Shown: positions 27,410 through 37,121, numbered from the stretch's first letter. The stretch: DNA of 64,000 nt from Campylobacter hominis ATCC BAA-381 (GCF_000017585.1 NC_009714.1:372001-436000), one strand, 5' to 3'. A program made the numbers and translations. Notes: generated from the letters alone by a model not told the origin.

Positions 27410-27632
27410 TTGTTCTGCTTACTCTGATTTTTTCCGCTTCATTTTTGCGTAAAATCACACAACTGCGGTCAATTTGAATTTCGATTGTAGAACCTTTAAG
27501 AGTTGATTTAAGCTTTTTTATTTTTTTTCCGGGATTTAGCCCGAAGCTAAAAAATCTTTGGCGCAGATTGTCGTCTATTTCAAAATTTTCAATTACGGCT
27601 CTTTCTCCATCTCTTATTTCATTAAGTGTCAT
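27396..27632 (-). CDS. feoA: Ferrous iron transport protein FeoA
   Basis: 78 residues with the SH3-like FeoA fold pattern: GERAVIENFEIDDNLRQRFFSFGLNPGKKIKKL (spanning about 8-40, with the conserved R-L-x-x-x-G-L/F-x-P-G turn). It binds the cytosolic face of FeoB and supports transport. The ATG has AAGG upstream. First gene of feoA-feoB-Cys-rich protein; a Fur-box-like site lies about 60 bases upstream. Confidence 0.92.
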   Translation of the reverse strand: MTLNEIRDGERAVIENFEIDDNLRQRFFSFGLNPGKKIKKLKSTLKGSTIEIQIDRSCVILRKNEAEKIRVSRTNENA

Positions 27633-27671
27633 TTTTTGCCTTTTTTTTGCAAAATTATATAAAATTTTTGC

Positions 27672-27703
27672 TTAAAATAAAAGTCATTATCAAAAAATAA
27701 TGA
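27672..27703 (-). promoter_or_regulatory. Fur-box-like site upstream of feoA
   Basis: AAAATAAAAGTCATTATCAA occurs here (about 27674-27693) and, almost unchanged, upstream of the FTR1/P19 operon. It includes an inverted repeat TCATTAT (27684-27690) / ATAATGA (27697-27703). Fits iron-responsive repression by Fur. The rest of 27633-28107 is AT-rich with no gene seen. Confidence 0.65.
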
Positions 27704-28107
27704 ATTTTGCGAAAATTAAAAATTTAAGTTAAAAGAAATTTAAATCTTGCAAATAGGCTTTAAATTGTAATTTTAGAGCTTAAAATAAGTATATTTTAAA
27801 TTTTTCGGTTTAAATAAAAAAAATGATAAATATAAAAACTTATAAAAAGTTTTGTTTTTAGCATAAGATAATTCCTGCAAAACATAAAATAACATTATTT
27901 TAAATATTAAAAATAACTGAAATTTTTGGCAAGAAGCTTAATTTAACCGCTTTAAAAAAACAGCGCTAAAATTTCGGCGGCTAATGTTTTATAGCAAAAC
28001 ACAAAAGATCAGTTGTACAAAAGGTAAAAAATAAAATCTAAAAAGCTTTTAATATTGCAAATTGAATAATTAAAAATTTAAATTTTTATTAAAAATAATG
28101 AAAATTT

Positions 28108-28590
28108 TTAAAGTAGGCTTTTTATATCTTTTTCTATGATATTTTTTGATGTAAGACCTATGTATTTTTTAACGATTTTGCCGTCTTTATCAAATAAAAA
28201 AGTTGCCGGAACACCGTAAATTCCGCCGACTGCATTTGAAAAGTAATCAACCGATTTTGGTGAAGAAATCGTAAGAAAATCAACTCCTTTTTCTTTTAAA
28301 ATTTTCATATCTTTGTCAAATCCTTGCGAATTTCCCATAATTCCTATAAATTTCACATTTTTAAATTTCTTGCCAAGTTCAATCAGACTTGGTACTTGTT
28401 CGCTGCACGCACCGCACGTAGCAGAAAAGAAAAAAACCACAAATGGCGAGTTTTGCCCTTTTATTTTAAGTTTGCCGCTTTCATAAACTGTGTCAATTCC
28501 TACAGGATCGTTGATTGACATATGGTGATTTTCATTTTGACAACCGCTGAAAATCGTCAAAAATATTGACAAAATAATCAGTTTTTTCAT
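28108..28590 (-). CDS. Thioredoxin-fold lipoprotein of the iron-uptake operon
   Basis: 160 residues with a lipoprotein signal (hydrophobic 4-14, lipobox IFSGC, Cys near 17). Thioredoxin domain with FFSATCGACSEQVPSL holding CGAC (about 59-62) and cis-Pro in GVPATFLFD (about 126-134). Equivalent to the TlpA-like proteins at the end of the Campylobacter P19 locus, which has two such genes in C. jejuni; only one is present here. Probably handles redox of iron or of Cys in the system's membrane proteins. 21 bases downstream of the ABC ATPase gene. Confidence 0.85.
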   Translation of the reverse strand: MKKLIILSIFLTIFSGCQNENHHMSINDPVGIDTVYESGKLKIKGQNSPFVVFFFSATCGACSEQVPSLIELGKKFKNVKFIGIMGNSQGFDKDMKILKEKGVDFLTISSPKSVDYFSNAVGGIYGVPATFLFDKDGKIVKKYIGLTSKNIIEKDIKSLL

Positions 28591-28611
28591 CTTATTCCTT
28601 TTAAAATTTCA

Positions 28612-29298
28612 TTAAACTTCAGTCTTATTTTGCTCATTTTTTAAATTTTGGATTCTATCCAATTTGCCATGTTTTAGCCAAATAATTTTGTCGCCAAATC
28701 GTCCAAGATATGGATTGTGCGTGATTAAAATCAATGTTTTGCCTTCTTTTTTAAGATTTTTAAAAATTTCAAGCACAATCTGCTCATTTTTTTCGTCCAA
28801 ATTTCCTGTCGGTTCGTCAGCAATTATAATATCAGGCTCATTTATAAGAGCTCTTGCAATACAAACGCGCTGTTGTTCGCCACCGCTCAGCTCGTTTGGT
28901 AAATGATTTATGCGTTCTTTTAAGCCGACTTTTTCAAGCGCATTTTTTGCGCTTTCTTCGTCGATACTACTGTGAAAATATTGATTTATCATCACATTCT
29001 CAAGCGCGTTGAGATAACTTACAAGATGAAATTCCTGAAAAATAAGCCCGATTTTTTCGCGCCTGAAACGTAAAATTTCATCTTTATTCAAGCTATTGGC
29101 TTTTACTCCGGCGATTTCATAAATGCCGCTACTTACGTGATCCATTAAGCTTAAAATATTTACCAGAGTGCTTTTTCCTGCCCCGCTTGGTCCCATTATG
29201 CTTACCCATTCGCCACTATTTACGCTAAAACTTATATCATCAAGCGCCGCTACATCGCCAAAATACTTTGAAATTCCATCACATTTTAAAATTTCCAC
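28612..29298 (-). CDS. ABC transporter ATP-binding protein (MacB/LolD type)
   Basis: 228 residues. Walker A GPSGAGKST (about 36-44), Q-loop FQEFHLV (about 87-93), signature LSGGEQQRVCIARAL (about 138-152), Walker B IIIADEPTGNLDEKN (about 158-172) and H-loop ITHN (about 192-195). Partners are the two FtsX-like permeases encoded upstream; start shares one base with the preceding stop. Belongs to the P19 iron-uptake operon. Confidence 0.93.
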   Translation of the reverse strand: MEILKCDGISKYFGDVAALDDISFSVNSGEWVSIMGPSGAGKSTLVNILSLMDHVSSGIYEIAGVKANSLNKDEILRFRREKIGLIFQEFHLVSYLNALENVMINQYFHSSIDEESAKNALEKVGLKERINHLPNELSGGEQQRVCIARALINEPDIIIADEPTGNLDEKNEQIVLEIFKNLKKEGKTLILITHNPYLGRFGDKIIWLKHGKLDRIQNLKNEQNKTEV

Positions 29299-30419
29299 TA
29301 CTCACCTCTTAATAAATTTGCGATATTTTTGCTAAGAGCATTTTTGATCGGATAATAAGAAGCCGCTAATGCACAAAATACGCTTACAAATACCGCTAAA
29401 ACAATGCTGATTAACCTAAAACCAATGCTTGAACCAAATAAAATTTGTCCTAAAATTTGTGCCAAAGCAAAACCGCCGAATGCCCCTAGCAGAGCACCTA
29501 AAAATGATACGACTAAAATTTCAACACCCAAAAATGAGACAATGTTTTTCTTGCTTGCGCCAAGCGCTCTTAAAAGCGCTATTTCTTTTTGACGAGAGAT
29601 CATAACCTGACTAAGGCTTGTATTTACGCAAACCGAAGTTATGATTAAAATCACAATGCTTACAAGTGCCATCAAAAGTTTTATTTTTTCTAAAATAATT
29701 TCATTTGTTTTTGAAATTTTATTTATAACTTCAAAGGCGATGTTTTTGTCGCTTACTCTTTGAAGAGTTTTTGAAATTTCATTAATATCTCCACCGCAAA
29801 TCGCGTTTGCGTAGTTTATAACGCCTTGTTTATTGAGAATTTTTTGAGCCAAACTTAGCGAAGCGATAACCATTTTATCCTCTTTTTCGCCGTCAAATAC
29901 GATAGCGCGCACTTTTACTTTATATGTTTGATTTTGCCCGCTAATGCTGATTTCAAGCTCATCTCCAAGCTTTATATCGGCGATTTTTGCAAGATTTTCG
30001 CCTATTAAAACGTTTCTATCATCAAAGTCAAAGTTGGAAATTTTTCCCTCTTTAATTTCTAAAAACGGCATAATTTTTGAAAGTGATGAAAACTTCGTTC
30101 CCATCATAATCGCACTTGTTTTTCCAAGACTTACAGAGCCGAAAAGATATTTGTTTGACGTCTTTAAATTTTGCATATTTTCAAATTTCGTTTCCAATGT
30201 TTTTTCGTCGATGTAATGTCCGTTTTTAGGCGTTATTACTACATTTGCACCATAATTGTTAAGTTCTTCGCTTACTTTTGATTCGATGTCCGCATAGACA
30301 TTTACAAATGCCGCCAAAACCATAGCCCCTATAAAAATGGAAGTAAAAATTAAAATAGTGCGTGCGCCGCTATTTATAATACTTTTAAATACTACTTTTT
30401 TGAAAAAATTATTTGCCAT
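29298..30419 (-). CDS. FtsX/MacB-type ABC permease, second of a pair
   Basis: 373 residues. One N-terminal membrane helix (about 18-40), a large periplasmic domain (about 45-245) and three C-terminal helices (about 246-365), the MacB core layout. QKEIALLRALGASKKNIVSF (about 276-295) is the conserved cytosolic coupling segment. It works with the ATPase just downstream and the paralogous permease upstream (11-base overlap). In C. jejuni the corresponding genes are part of the P19 iron system; the transported species is not proven. Confidence 0.88.
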   Translation of the reverse strand: MANNFFKKVVFKSIINSGARTILIFTSIFIGAMVLAAFVNVYADIESKVSEELNNYGANVVITPKNGHYIDEKTLETKFENMQNLKTSNKYLFGSVSLGKTSAIMMGTKFSSLSKIMPFLEIKEGKISNFDFDDRNVLIGENLAKIADIKLGDELEISISGQNQTYKVKVRAIVFDGEKEDKMVIASLSLAQKILNKQGVINYANAICGGDINEISKTLQRVSDKNIAFEVINKISKTNEIILEKIKLLMALVSIVILIITSVCVNTSLSQVMISRQKEIALLRALGASKKNIVSFLGVEILVVSFLGALLGAFGGFALAQILGQILFGSSIGFRLISIVLAVFVSVFCALAASYYPIKNALSKNIANLLRGE

Positions 30420-31689
30420 GAAACACCTCGGCAGGAAGCAAATTCAAAATGTTTTTAAGGGCTAAAATAGAGCCTAAAATACAAATTAAAATTCCAAAAA
30501 TTACGCTTAAAACAAACGCTGTGAAGCTCACGCCGATAAAATCGGCAAAAAGTTTATAACCTATTACAAAAGAGAGTAGGTATCCGAACAAAGCACCAAA
30601 AATGCCGGAAATTATGCCTATAATGACATTTTTGCAGCAAAATTCCAAAAATATGAAAATATTTTTTGCACCCAATGCTTTTAAAAGTCCTATCTCTTTT
30701 TTACGTATTAAAATTTCACCGTTTGTTAAGCTTGTGATACAAAGTGCAGAAATAATCAGCGCTAAAATCGTAACTATACTCATTAAATTCTGTATTTTTT
30801 TTGTGATTTCGCTTTGCACTCCTGAAACGCTTAAAACTACCTTTGCAATGCTGCCTGGCACACTATCTTCGATTTGATAAGCAATAGAACCTGCATATGC
30901 CGAGCAATACCAGGTATCATATTCTAAGCTGTCAAGGCTATCAAGATTTCTGCGCGCTTTTACGGAAAGATCGTTTTCCGGGATTGTCATTGCGCTGATT
31001 TCAGCTTTTCCATATAAATTTTCTTTATTTGAAAGTTTTTGAACAAGTTTTAAGTTGGCAATCACCTTACCGCTAGCTTCATCACCGCCTTTTAAAATTC
31101 CTACAATTTTTGCGTTTTCTCTGTTTTGTCCGAAATTTAAAACAACATTGTCACCGACGTTTAACTTAAGTCTATTCGCTAATTTTTCGCCAACCATTAT
31201 TTCATCTATTTTTTCATCATTTGGAAATAAACCGTTGACAAACCAAAAAGGATAAAGATTAATTACCCCCGTTTTAAAGGTAGGATCGTCTGCAAGTTTT
31301 ATATTTTTATCAAAATAAGTGCCTGTTATTTGCACTTTTTCGTTATTTATAAAGCCTGAAATTTCTAAAAACGGCGCAAAAGCCAATATGTTGTTTTGCC
31401 AAAAAATTTCTTTTATAAGGTGTAAATCGTTTTCATTCAGATAATCTTCATTGGCAAGAGGCATAAAATTTCGTCCTGAAATTTCGATATTTAAAGAGGA
31501 ACTTTTTGGAAGCATTACGATATTCGAGCCGTAACTTCTTAATTCATTTGCGACTTTGTTGCCGATATTCAGTGTGATATTAAGCATACATGCTATAAGC
31601 GCCGTCGATAAAAAAATCGTCAAAAACATAAGAAAATTTTTTGAGTGAGTGAGTGATTTTTTTACCATAAGCAAAAACATATTTTTCAT
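30409..31689 (-). CDS. FtsX/MacB-type ABC permease, first of a pair
   Basis: 426 residues with the same design as its neighbour: N-terminal helix (about 17-37), periplasmic domain and three C-terminal helices. The coupling segment is RKKEIGLLKALGAKNIFIFL (about 329-348). Start overlaps the DUF2318 gene by 4 bases (ATGA). The two permeases are diverged paralogues that probably form a heterodimer served by a single ATPase. Confidence 0.88.
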   Translation of the reverse strand: MKNMFLLMVKKSLTHSKNFLMFLTIFLSTALIACMLNITLNIGNKVANELRSYGSNIVMLPKSSSLNIEISGRNFMPLANEDYLNENDLHLIKEIFWQNNILAFAPFLEISGFINNEKVQITGTYFDKNIKLADDPTFKTGVINLYPFWFVNGLFPNDEKIDEIMVGEKLANRLKLNVGDNVVLNFGQNRENAKIVGILKGGDEASGKVIANLKLVQKLSNKENLYGKAEISAMTIPENDLSVKARRNLDSLDSLEYDTWYCSAYAGSIAYQIEDSVPGSIAKVVLSVSGVQSEITKKIQNLMSIVTILALIISALCITSLTNGEILIRKKEIGLLKALGAKNIFIFLEFCCKNVIIGIISGIFGALFGYLLSFVIGYKLFADFIGVSFTAFVLSVIFGILICILGSILALKNILNLLPAEVFHGK

Positions 31690-33116
31690 TTTTTATCCCC
31701 GTTTTGCAAATTTTTGGTGCCCATTTCGTCTGTGTTTCGTGACGGCGTATCAACACCTGAAATTTCGCCGTTTATAGTGATAAATTTTTCAGGATTATCT
31801 TCAAATTCGGCTAAATTTCGCTCGTTTTCAAAAAAATATGTTCTGCCGTAATATAAATATCTGAATTTGGAGTCATTTTTGATTTTTTTATGACTTACAG
31901 GATCAATTACAGTTTTCTCAACTGTCTTTGTAAAAAATCCTGCGCCGTCTTCTATCTCTTTTAGAGAAACTTTCAATGTTTTCCCGTCATATTCATAATT
32001 CATAGGAATCGGATTGCAACCGCCGGCTTTTCCGACAGTCGGTAAAAAAATACGCACATTACATGATATGCAAATGAGCTCGCCACCTTTCAGCAAATAT
32101 CCCATATCGCCGCAAATGCTGCACGCATCAAAAACCATAACCGGGGCAAGTTTGTCTTTAAAACGGTTGATTATAAAAAATCGCACCTCCTTGCCTTCAT
32201 CTGTAACATAGGCAAAGCGATGAAGTTTATTATCAAGTGCTATTTTTGCATCAAACTCAAAATATCCGTTTTTTGGCGAAACCTCTACTGAATCAGTGAT
32301 TTTAAGCGGAGCTGATTCTATTTTTATATAGTAGATAAAAATGGCACAGATTGTGAAATTTAAAATTATCATGCAGATTAGAAAATTTTTTGCCAGATGT
32401 CGCAACTGCTCGTTTTGGCGAAATTTGACAATGTCTGTTCTTGAAATTTTTTTAGGACGTGAAATGAAAAAATATATTGCCAAAACAATACTGAAACAAG
32501 CAAAAACAAACGGTAAAAAAAGATTGAAATATGTTATTTTTGCTACAATCGAAAGCAGCCAGGAATGAGTTAAAATTACGCCGTTTTGCATAAAAGATAA
32601 AATTAGACTTGCACTCCTATCAATAAATATAAACATAATTCCTAAAATGCTTATAGTTATCATTACGGCGCGATTTACGCGAAATTTTACAAAATTTATC
32701 GCTTTAAAAACAAGTGCTAAAATAACGAAAGCTAAAATACAGAAAAATAGATTTTTAAGGCTTAAAGTATCTAAAATTTCACCTGAGAAAATTTTAAAAT
32801 TTGCACTTATATTTGCATAAATATAACCGAAGCTAAGCCCTAAAATCAAATAAACCATAAAATGAAAATAAAAATTTTTAAATTTTAAGCAAAACGGTAA
32901 AATAAGTATAAAAATTATAGCCAAACTATCGAAAATCGGTAGATTCGAAGTGCCGCTAAGCGCTTTTTGATTTAAAAAATGTACGAAAATTCCAAGAAAA
33001 ATTCCGCCGAAAAACGGCAGAAAATTCACCTTAAAAAATTCGCGCAAACTAAACAAAGCCGCTAAAAAAGTACCGCCAAAAAGTGCAAGCAGTGTATTTG
33101 AAAAATATAATGTCAT
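31686..33116 (-). CDS. DUF2318 Fe-S-containing membrane protein
   Basis: 476 residues. About eight membrane helices fill the N-terminal half (to about residue 265). The C-terminal periplasmic domain has CSICGDMGYL and CISC, then GGCNPIPM, the Cys pattern of DUF2318 proteins thought to bind iron or an Fe-S cluster. The tail, YGRTYFFENERNLAEFEDNP, resembles a YHS metal-binding domain although its cysteines are lacking. Lies between p19 and the permease pair, as in C. jejuni. Likely hands iron or electrons between P19 and the permeases; this is inference. Confidence 0.85.
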   Translation of the reverse strand: MTLYFSNTLLALFGGTFLAALFSLREFFKVNFLPFFGGIFLGIFVHFLNQKALSGTSNLPIFDSLAIIFILILPFCLKFKNFYFHFMVYLILGLSFGYIYANISANFKIFSGEILDTLSLKNLFFCILAFVILALVFKAINFVKFRVNRAVMITISILGIMFIFIDRSASLILSFMQNGVILTHSWLLSIVAKITYFNLFLPFVFACFSIVLAIYFFISRPKKISRTDIVKFRQNEQLRHLAKNFLICMIILNFTICAIFIYYIKIESAPLKITDSVEVSPKNGYFEFDAKIALDNKLHRFAYVTDEGKEVRFFIINRFKDKLAPVMVFDACSICGDMGYLLKGGELICISCNVRIFLPTVGKAGGCNPIPMNYEYDGKTLKVSLKEIEDGAGFFTKTVEKTVIDPVSHKKIKNDSKFRYLYYGRTYFFENERNLAEFEDNPEKFITINGEISGVDTPSRNTDEMGTKNLQNGDKK

Positions 33117-33180
33117 CTTTTACCTAAAATTAAAAAATTTCGGTCAAATTTTGAAAATTCAAAATTTGACCTTAAAATTT

Positions 33181-33702
33181 CTACTCTTTCGGAGTGCCTG
33201 TGTATTTGAATTTGTAATTAACTTCAAAATTATCCCACCATTTGCCTACACCGGTGGCTTTATCGGCGTGTCTTCCAAAGCCTTGTGTTGAAGGATTGTA
33301 AATTTTATAAGTAAGCTCATAATTTCCAACGCCGCCATCCATTTTTATGTTTGCACCGTAGTGTGGACCATCACTTGCTACCATCGGCATAAAATTTCCC
33401 TCTTTAATTTTGCCGTTATCGGTATTTTTTAGTGTATAAGCGATTTTCAGATAAGGTATCCATTCGCCTGCTGCAAAACCGTTCGGATTGCCTTCAATCG
33501 CGTGAATGTCTGCTTCAAGGTGAATATCCGCCAAGCTTGGTGCTAAATCAATTCCTTTCGGTTCCATATCAATCGGTTGTAAATAAACAGCTGCTATTTC
33601 CATACCGTTTTTTTCAATCGGCTCACCGATAGGAACTTCACCGGCATTCGCACCTATAGCTAAAACTGCAGCCGCAGCCGCACCTAAAAAAATATTTTTC
33701 AT
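33181..33702 (-). CDS. p19: P19 periplasmic iron-binding protein
   Basis: 173 residues with a signal peptide cleaved near AIGANA-GEV (about residue 20). Belongs to the P19/Tp34/FetP family of copper- and iron-binding homodimers. Candidate ligands are visible: Met in VYLQPIDMEPKG (about 40-51), His in DIHLEADIHAIEG (about 60-72), DGPHYGANI (about 110-118) and GFGRHADKATG (about 141-151). It receives iron in the periplasm and is co-encoded with the FTR1-like permease 13 bases upstream. Confidence 0.93.
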   Translation of the reverse strand: MKNIFLGAAAAAVLAIGANAGEVPIGEPIEKNGMEIAAVYLQPIDMEPKGIDLAPSLADIHLEADIHAIEGNPNGFAAGEWIPYLKIAYTLKNTDNGKIKEGNFMPMVASDGPHYGANIKMDGGVGNYELTYKIYNPSTQGFGRHADKATGVGKWWDNFEVNYKFKYTGTPKE

Positions 33703-33715
33703 ATCTTCTCCTTTA

Positions 33716-35767
33716 TTAAATTGATTTTTCTCTTTTTTTGATAATCAAAATTCCAACAATTAATGCCAACACCATTAAAATTTGAGGAATTAAGCTTTGC
33801 ACGTAAGGATAAATGCCAAGCCACGTAATTGTAGGCATAGAATGGATAATCGTAGGCACAAAAACTTTGCCTTCCACTAGTTCCATTACACCTTTTCCTG
33901 TAAAAACAATAGCCATATAAAAAATGATCGCTGAAGTTGCGATAAAAAACGCGCGAAGCGGAATTTTGATTGAAAACGCCTTAAATATGATAAATAAAAC
34001 AGCTAAAACAATGCAACCTAGTAAAAAGCCGTAAATTATCATATTTATTGCGCCGATTTTTTGCGCGTCAAAAATAAGTGCTTGATAAAATAGCACCGTT
34101 TCCGCACCTTCTCTATAAACAGCCAAAAATGAAACCCACCAAAGTGCTGTTTTATCGCCTTTGCTAAGACTTTGCGAAATTTTACCTTTAATGTATCTAT
34201 TCCATTTTTTGGCTCCAGCATTAGATAAAAGCCAAAAACCTACATAAAATAGCAGAATTACGGCAATTAACATCGTAGCGCCTTCTAAAATTTCTCTACT
34301 TTGAGCAGCATTTGTAAATAATAAATTTACGACCCACGCCGTAAAAAAGCTAAGCAATACGGCAATTCCAACAGATGAATATACGATGCCAAGCTTATTT
34401 GAGTTTTGTGTTTTTATAAGATATGCAACTACAGCTGCAACGATTATAAGCGCCTCCAAACCTTCGCGTAAAATAATCGTAAGCGCTAAGAAAAATAAAT
34501 TTATAGGACTTGAGTTTTTACCGGCTTTTTCCGCACTGATTTCAAGCTGATCAAAAAGTTTTGCTTGCGCGTTTCTTATTTTATCGATACCTGCATTATT
34601 TTGCACAAGTGAAGCGATAGCTGAAAAACTAGCCTCCGTTTCAAGTTTCAAATTATTATCTATAGCGCCTATTTTAACTTCCATTCCGCTTGCTTCATAC
34701 TCATCGAAATATATATCTTGCGCTAAATTTACGGCTTTTTTTATCTCGCCGTTTTTGTAAAGTTCCAAAACTTCCGCCATTTGCGTTTTGATATTTTCTA
34801 TAACTTTTGTAAAATCAACATCGTCGTTCTCATAGTCCGCATTTTCCACCAAATTTTTCGGCGCAATTTCATATGAATTTTCAGGAAGCTTTGAAACGGC
34901 GATTTTTATGAGGTCATCAGCATCTTTTACATGCATTTTAAAACTTTCATCTGAAAGTGTGATATTTTTTGAAATTATATTGCCTAAAATTTGTTGAATC
35001 ATTGCGTCGATATTTTGTCCTACATATTGACGAACAGCTATTTCAAGCTTTTTATTTCTATAAATTTCAAATTTGATTTTGTTTATCGAAGCTATTAGAT
35101 TTTCTCTGTCTTTTGTATCATAGAAATTTTTTGCGTTTTGAAATTCGTCTGAAATTTCTATATATATCGAATTCCATGGATTTGCCGCATTTTGTGCGGT
35201 AAAATTTGCTGAATTTCCCATATCGTTAACGGTATTTATAGATTTTTCTTCATTTTTATTGTAAGAATCCGTTTTATTTAAAGTATTTGAGCTTGTAAAA
35301 TTATTGCCGTTGTTTTCCACGCCTGAAATAGTGCTGCTATTTGCTGCATTTGACGCTGATAAACCGCCGTCGTGTGACTTCTCAGCTACAAGTTTAGTTC
35401 CATTTTCGATAAGTGGCATAATTTCATCAATTTGACTTAATAAATTATTGATTAAAACTTGCACTGTAGCGATATCTTTTCCGCTTTTGATCGCTTTTCT
35501 TATATCACCGAATTGTTTTTCCATCAGATATGTCTTTTTTTGACCAAGATTTATGCGAATACCTGCTTCCAAATTTTCAAAATGCCCAAAATAAGCCTCT
35601 TGAACCAATTCTTTTGCGCGTTCGGTGTTTCCTGATTTATATTCATTCAAACTTTGAAAAAATTTATCTTTTATAGCCGAATTTTCTGCATTGTAGTCTG
35701 CACCGAAAAGCCAAAGAGGAAATAAAAATAGTAAAAAAATATTTGTAATCTTCATAATCATTCTCAT
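33716..35767 (-). CDS. FTR1-family iron permease with large periplasmic N-terminus
   Basis: 683 residues. Signal peptide or first helix (about 5-22), then a ~400-residue periplasmic helical region, then a seven-helix FTR1 domain (about 425-680). Two REXXE iron-binding motifs are intact: REGLE (about 434-438) and REGAE in VYREGAETVLF (about 554-564). It is the FetM/Cj1658-type partner of P19. A start four codons downstream (MKITNIFLLFLFPLW) is also possible; the N-terminal MRM adds charge without changing the signal. First gene of a seven-gene minus-strand operon preceded by a Fur-box-like site. Confidence 0.93.
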   Translation of the reverse strand: MRMIMKITNIFLLFLFPLWLFGADYNAENSAIKDKFFQSLNEYKSGNTERAKELVQEAYFGHFENLEAGIRINLGQKKTYLMEKQFGDIRKAIKSGKDIATVQVLINNLLSQIDEIMPLIENGTKLVAEKSHDGGLSASNAANSSTISGVENNGNNFTSSNTLNKTDSYNKNEEKSINTVNDMGNSANFTAQNAANPWNSIYIEISDEFQNAKNFYDTKDRENLIASINKIKFEIYRNKKLEIAVRQYVGQNIDAMIQQILGNIISKNITLSDESFKMHVKDADDLIKIAVSKLPENSYEIAPKNLVENADYENDDVDFTKVIENIKTQMAEVLELYKNGEIKKAVNLAQDIYFDEYEASGMEVKIGAIDNNLKLETEASFSAIASLVQNNAGIDKIRNAQAKLFDQLEISAEKAGKNSSPINLFFLALTIILREGLEALIIVAAVVAYLIKTQNSNKLGIVYSSVGIAVLLSFFTAWVVNLLFTNAAQSREILEGATMLIAVILLFYVGFWLLSNAGAKKWNRYIKGKISQSLSKGDKTALWWVSFLAVYREGAETVLFYQALIFDAQKIGAINMIIYGFLLGCIVLAVLFIIFKAFSIKIPLRAFFIATSAIIFYMAIVFTGKGVMELVEGKVFVPTIIHSMPTITWLGIYPYVQSLIPQILMVLALIVGILIIKKREKSI

Positions 35768-35810
35768 TATTTTAAAAATTTTTGTCGCATTATAAGTAAT
35801 TTTAGTTTAA

Positions 35811-35850
35811 AATAAAATAAAAGTCATTATCAAAATAAAAATGATTATGA
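35811..35850 (-). promoter_or_regulatory. Fur-box-like site upstream of the FTR1/P19 operon
   Basis: AAAATAAAAGTCATTATCAA, the sequence also found before feoA, is followed by AATAAAAATGATTATGA, giving near-palindromic TCATTATCA ... TGATTATGA (8 of 9 paired). It lies 45-85 bases upstream of the first gene. The remaining DNA to 36272 is extremely AT-rich and shows no gene. Confidence 0.65.
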
Positions 35851-36272
35851 AAAAATTAGGTGAAATTTAATATTTTCGAGGATTGAAATAATTGTTTATG
35901 GAAATTTTTATATTTTTAAAATATGAAAATTATTTTAAAATTTATAGTTTTCAACAAGAAAAAATATAAAAATTAAAATAAAAACGGCAAATTAAATTTG
36001 TAAAATTCAGGCGATTAAGAAAATTATGAAAACTTAATTAATACTTAAAATATAAGCTGAAAAAATTAAATTAAATAAATTACATAAAAAGTTTATTATA
36101 TTTGGTAATTTGAAGTTTTTAAATAATGAGTTTAAGATAAATTTTTTCGTATTAATTTTATGCTAAAAAATTATTCTGATTTAAAAAAATTGCAGCGTAA
36201 AATTTAGAATTGTTTTAATAAAATTTTAAAAAAATGAATTTATCTTTAGCATATGCTCTGATAATTAAAATT

Positions 36273-36986
36273 TTATGCTATTTTAATGCCGAATTTCAAA
36301 AGTTCTTTTGGTAAAAAATCATCTATATTATTTATTTCATTATTTCCTATTTCTATTAAATTAAGTCCGTTTTGTTTATAAAGTTGCTGTTTATATTGTT
36401 TTATGTTTAGATATTTTTCATCTTCCAAGCCCCAAAATTCTATATAAACTTTGCCTTGCGGAATGTAAAAATCACAATACATTTCTTCTTTTATAGGAAC
36501 CGATTTTTCGTAAGCATAAGTTACAAATTCGCTATAAAGCCAGTCTGCGATAATAACTTCGGCTCTGCTTCTTACATAATGCCCGTCTTTTGTGCGATAT
36601 TCGGCTTTAAATTTTGTGCGAAAATCATTTTCATCTTTATTTTCAACTTGTTCGCTTTGCGGTTTCAGACTTTTTATAAATAATTCATTATTTAAAATTT
36701 CTTCATTCCAGGCTACATAATCGTTTCCCATATATTTTTTTTGGATTCCGCCGTTTATTTGCCCTTTTTTTGTTACTGTATAACCACAATCACTTTTTTT
36801 TAAAAAATCCAAATCATCAAAAATTTCATTTATCTCTTTTGGCGTTTTGCCGAATTTTTCGCCTATTTGTTTTGCCGTTAAAGATTTCATTGTTTGCCCT
36901 TTTCTTTTAAAAATTTGTTTGTTTTCAATGATTATTTTTAGTAAAAGTAGAATTATTGCAAATAAAATAAAATTTGTCAATGTCAT
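36273..36986 (-). CDS. Membrane-anchored PD-(D/E)XK nuclease-like protein
   Basis: 237 residues. N-terminal membrane helix (about 3-20), then a helix-turn-helix-like region (KSLTAKQIGEKFGKTPKEIN, about 34-53), then from about 139 a restriction-endonuclease-fold pattern: RSRAEVIIADWLY, YEKSVPIKEEMYCDFYIP and KVYIEFWG, giving the E...D...E series seen in nuclease domains linked to helicases. The usual E-x-K lysine is not clear (EFW). An internal ATG at codon 33 also has a ribosome site (AAAAGGGC), which would give a soluble form. Function unknown. Confidence 0.6.
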   Translation of the reverse strand: MTLTNFILFAIILLLLKIIIENKQIFKRKGQTMKSLTAKQIGEKFGKTPKEINEIFDDLDFLKKSDCGYTVTKKGQINGGIQKKYMGNDYVAWNEEILNNELFIKSLKPQSEQVENKDENDFRTKFKAEYRTKDGHYVRSRAEVIIADWLYSEFVTYAYEKSVPIKEEMYCDFYIPQGKVYIEFWGLEDEKYLNIKQYKQQLYKQNGLNLIEIGNNEINNIDDFLPKELLKFGIKIA

Positions 36987-37121
36987 TTTCGTCCTTTGAT
37001 TTTAATTTATTTAGTCGTATTTTAGCCTAATTTCCACTAAAATTTTATAAAATATAAAAATTTACTGAATTTGTATAAAATGTTCAGTTGATAATTTAAT
37101 AAGATTATAAAGGGGTAAAAT

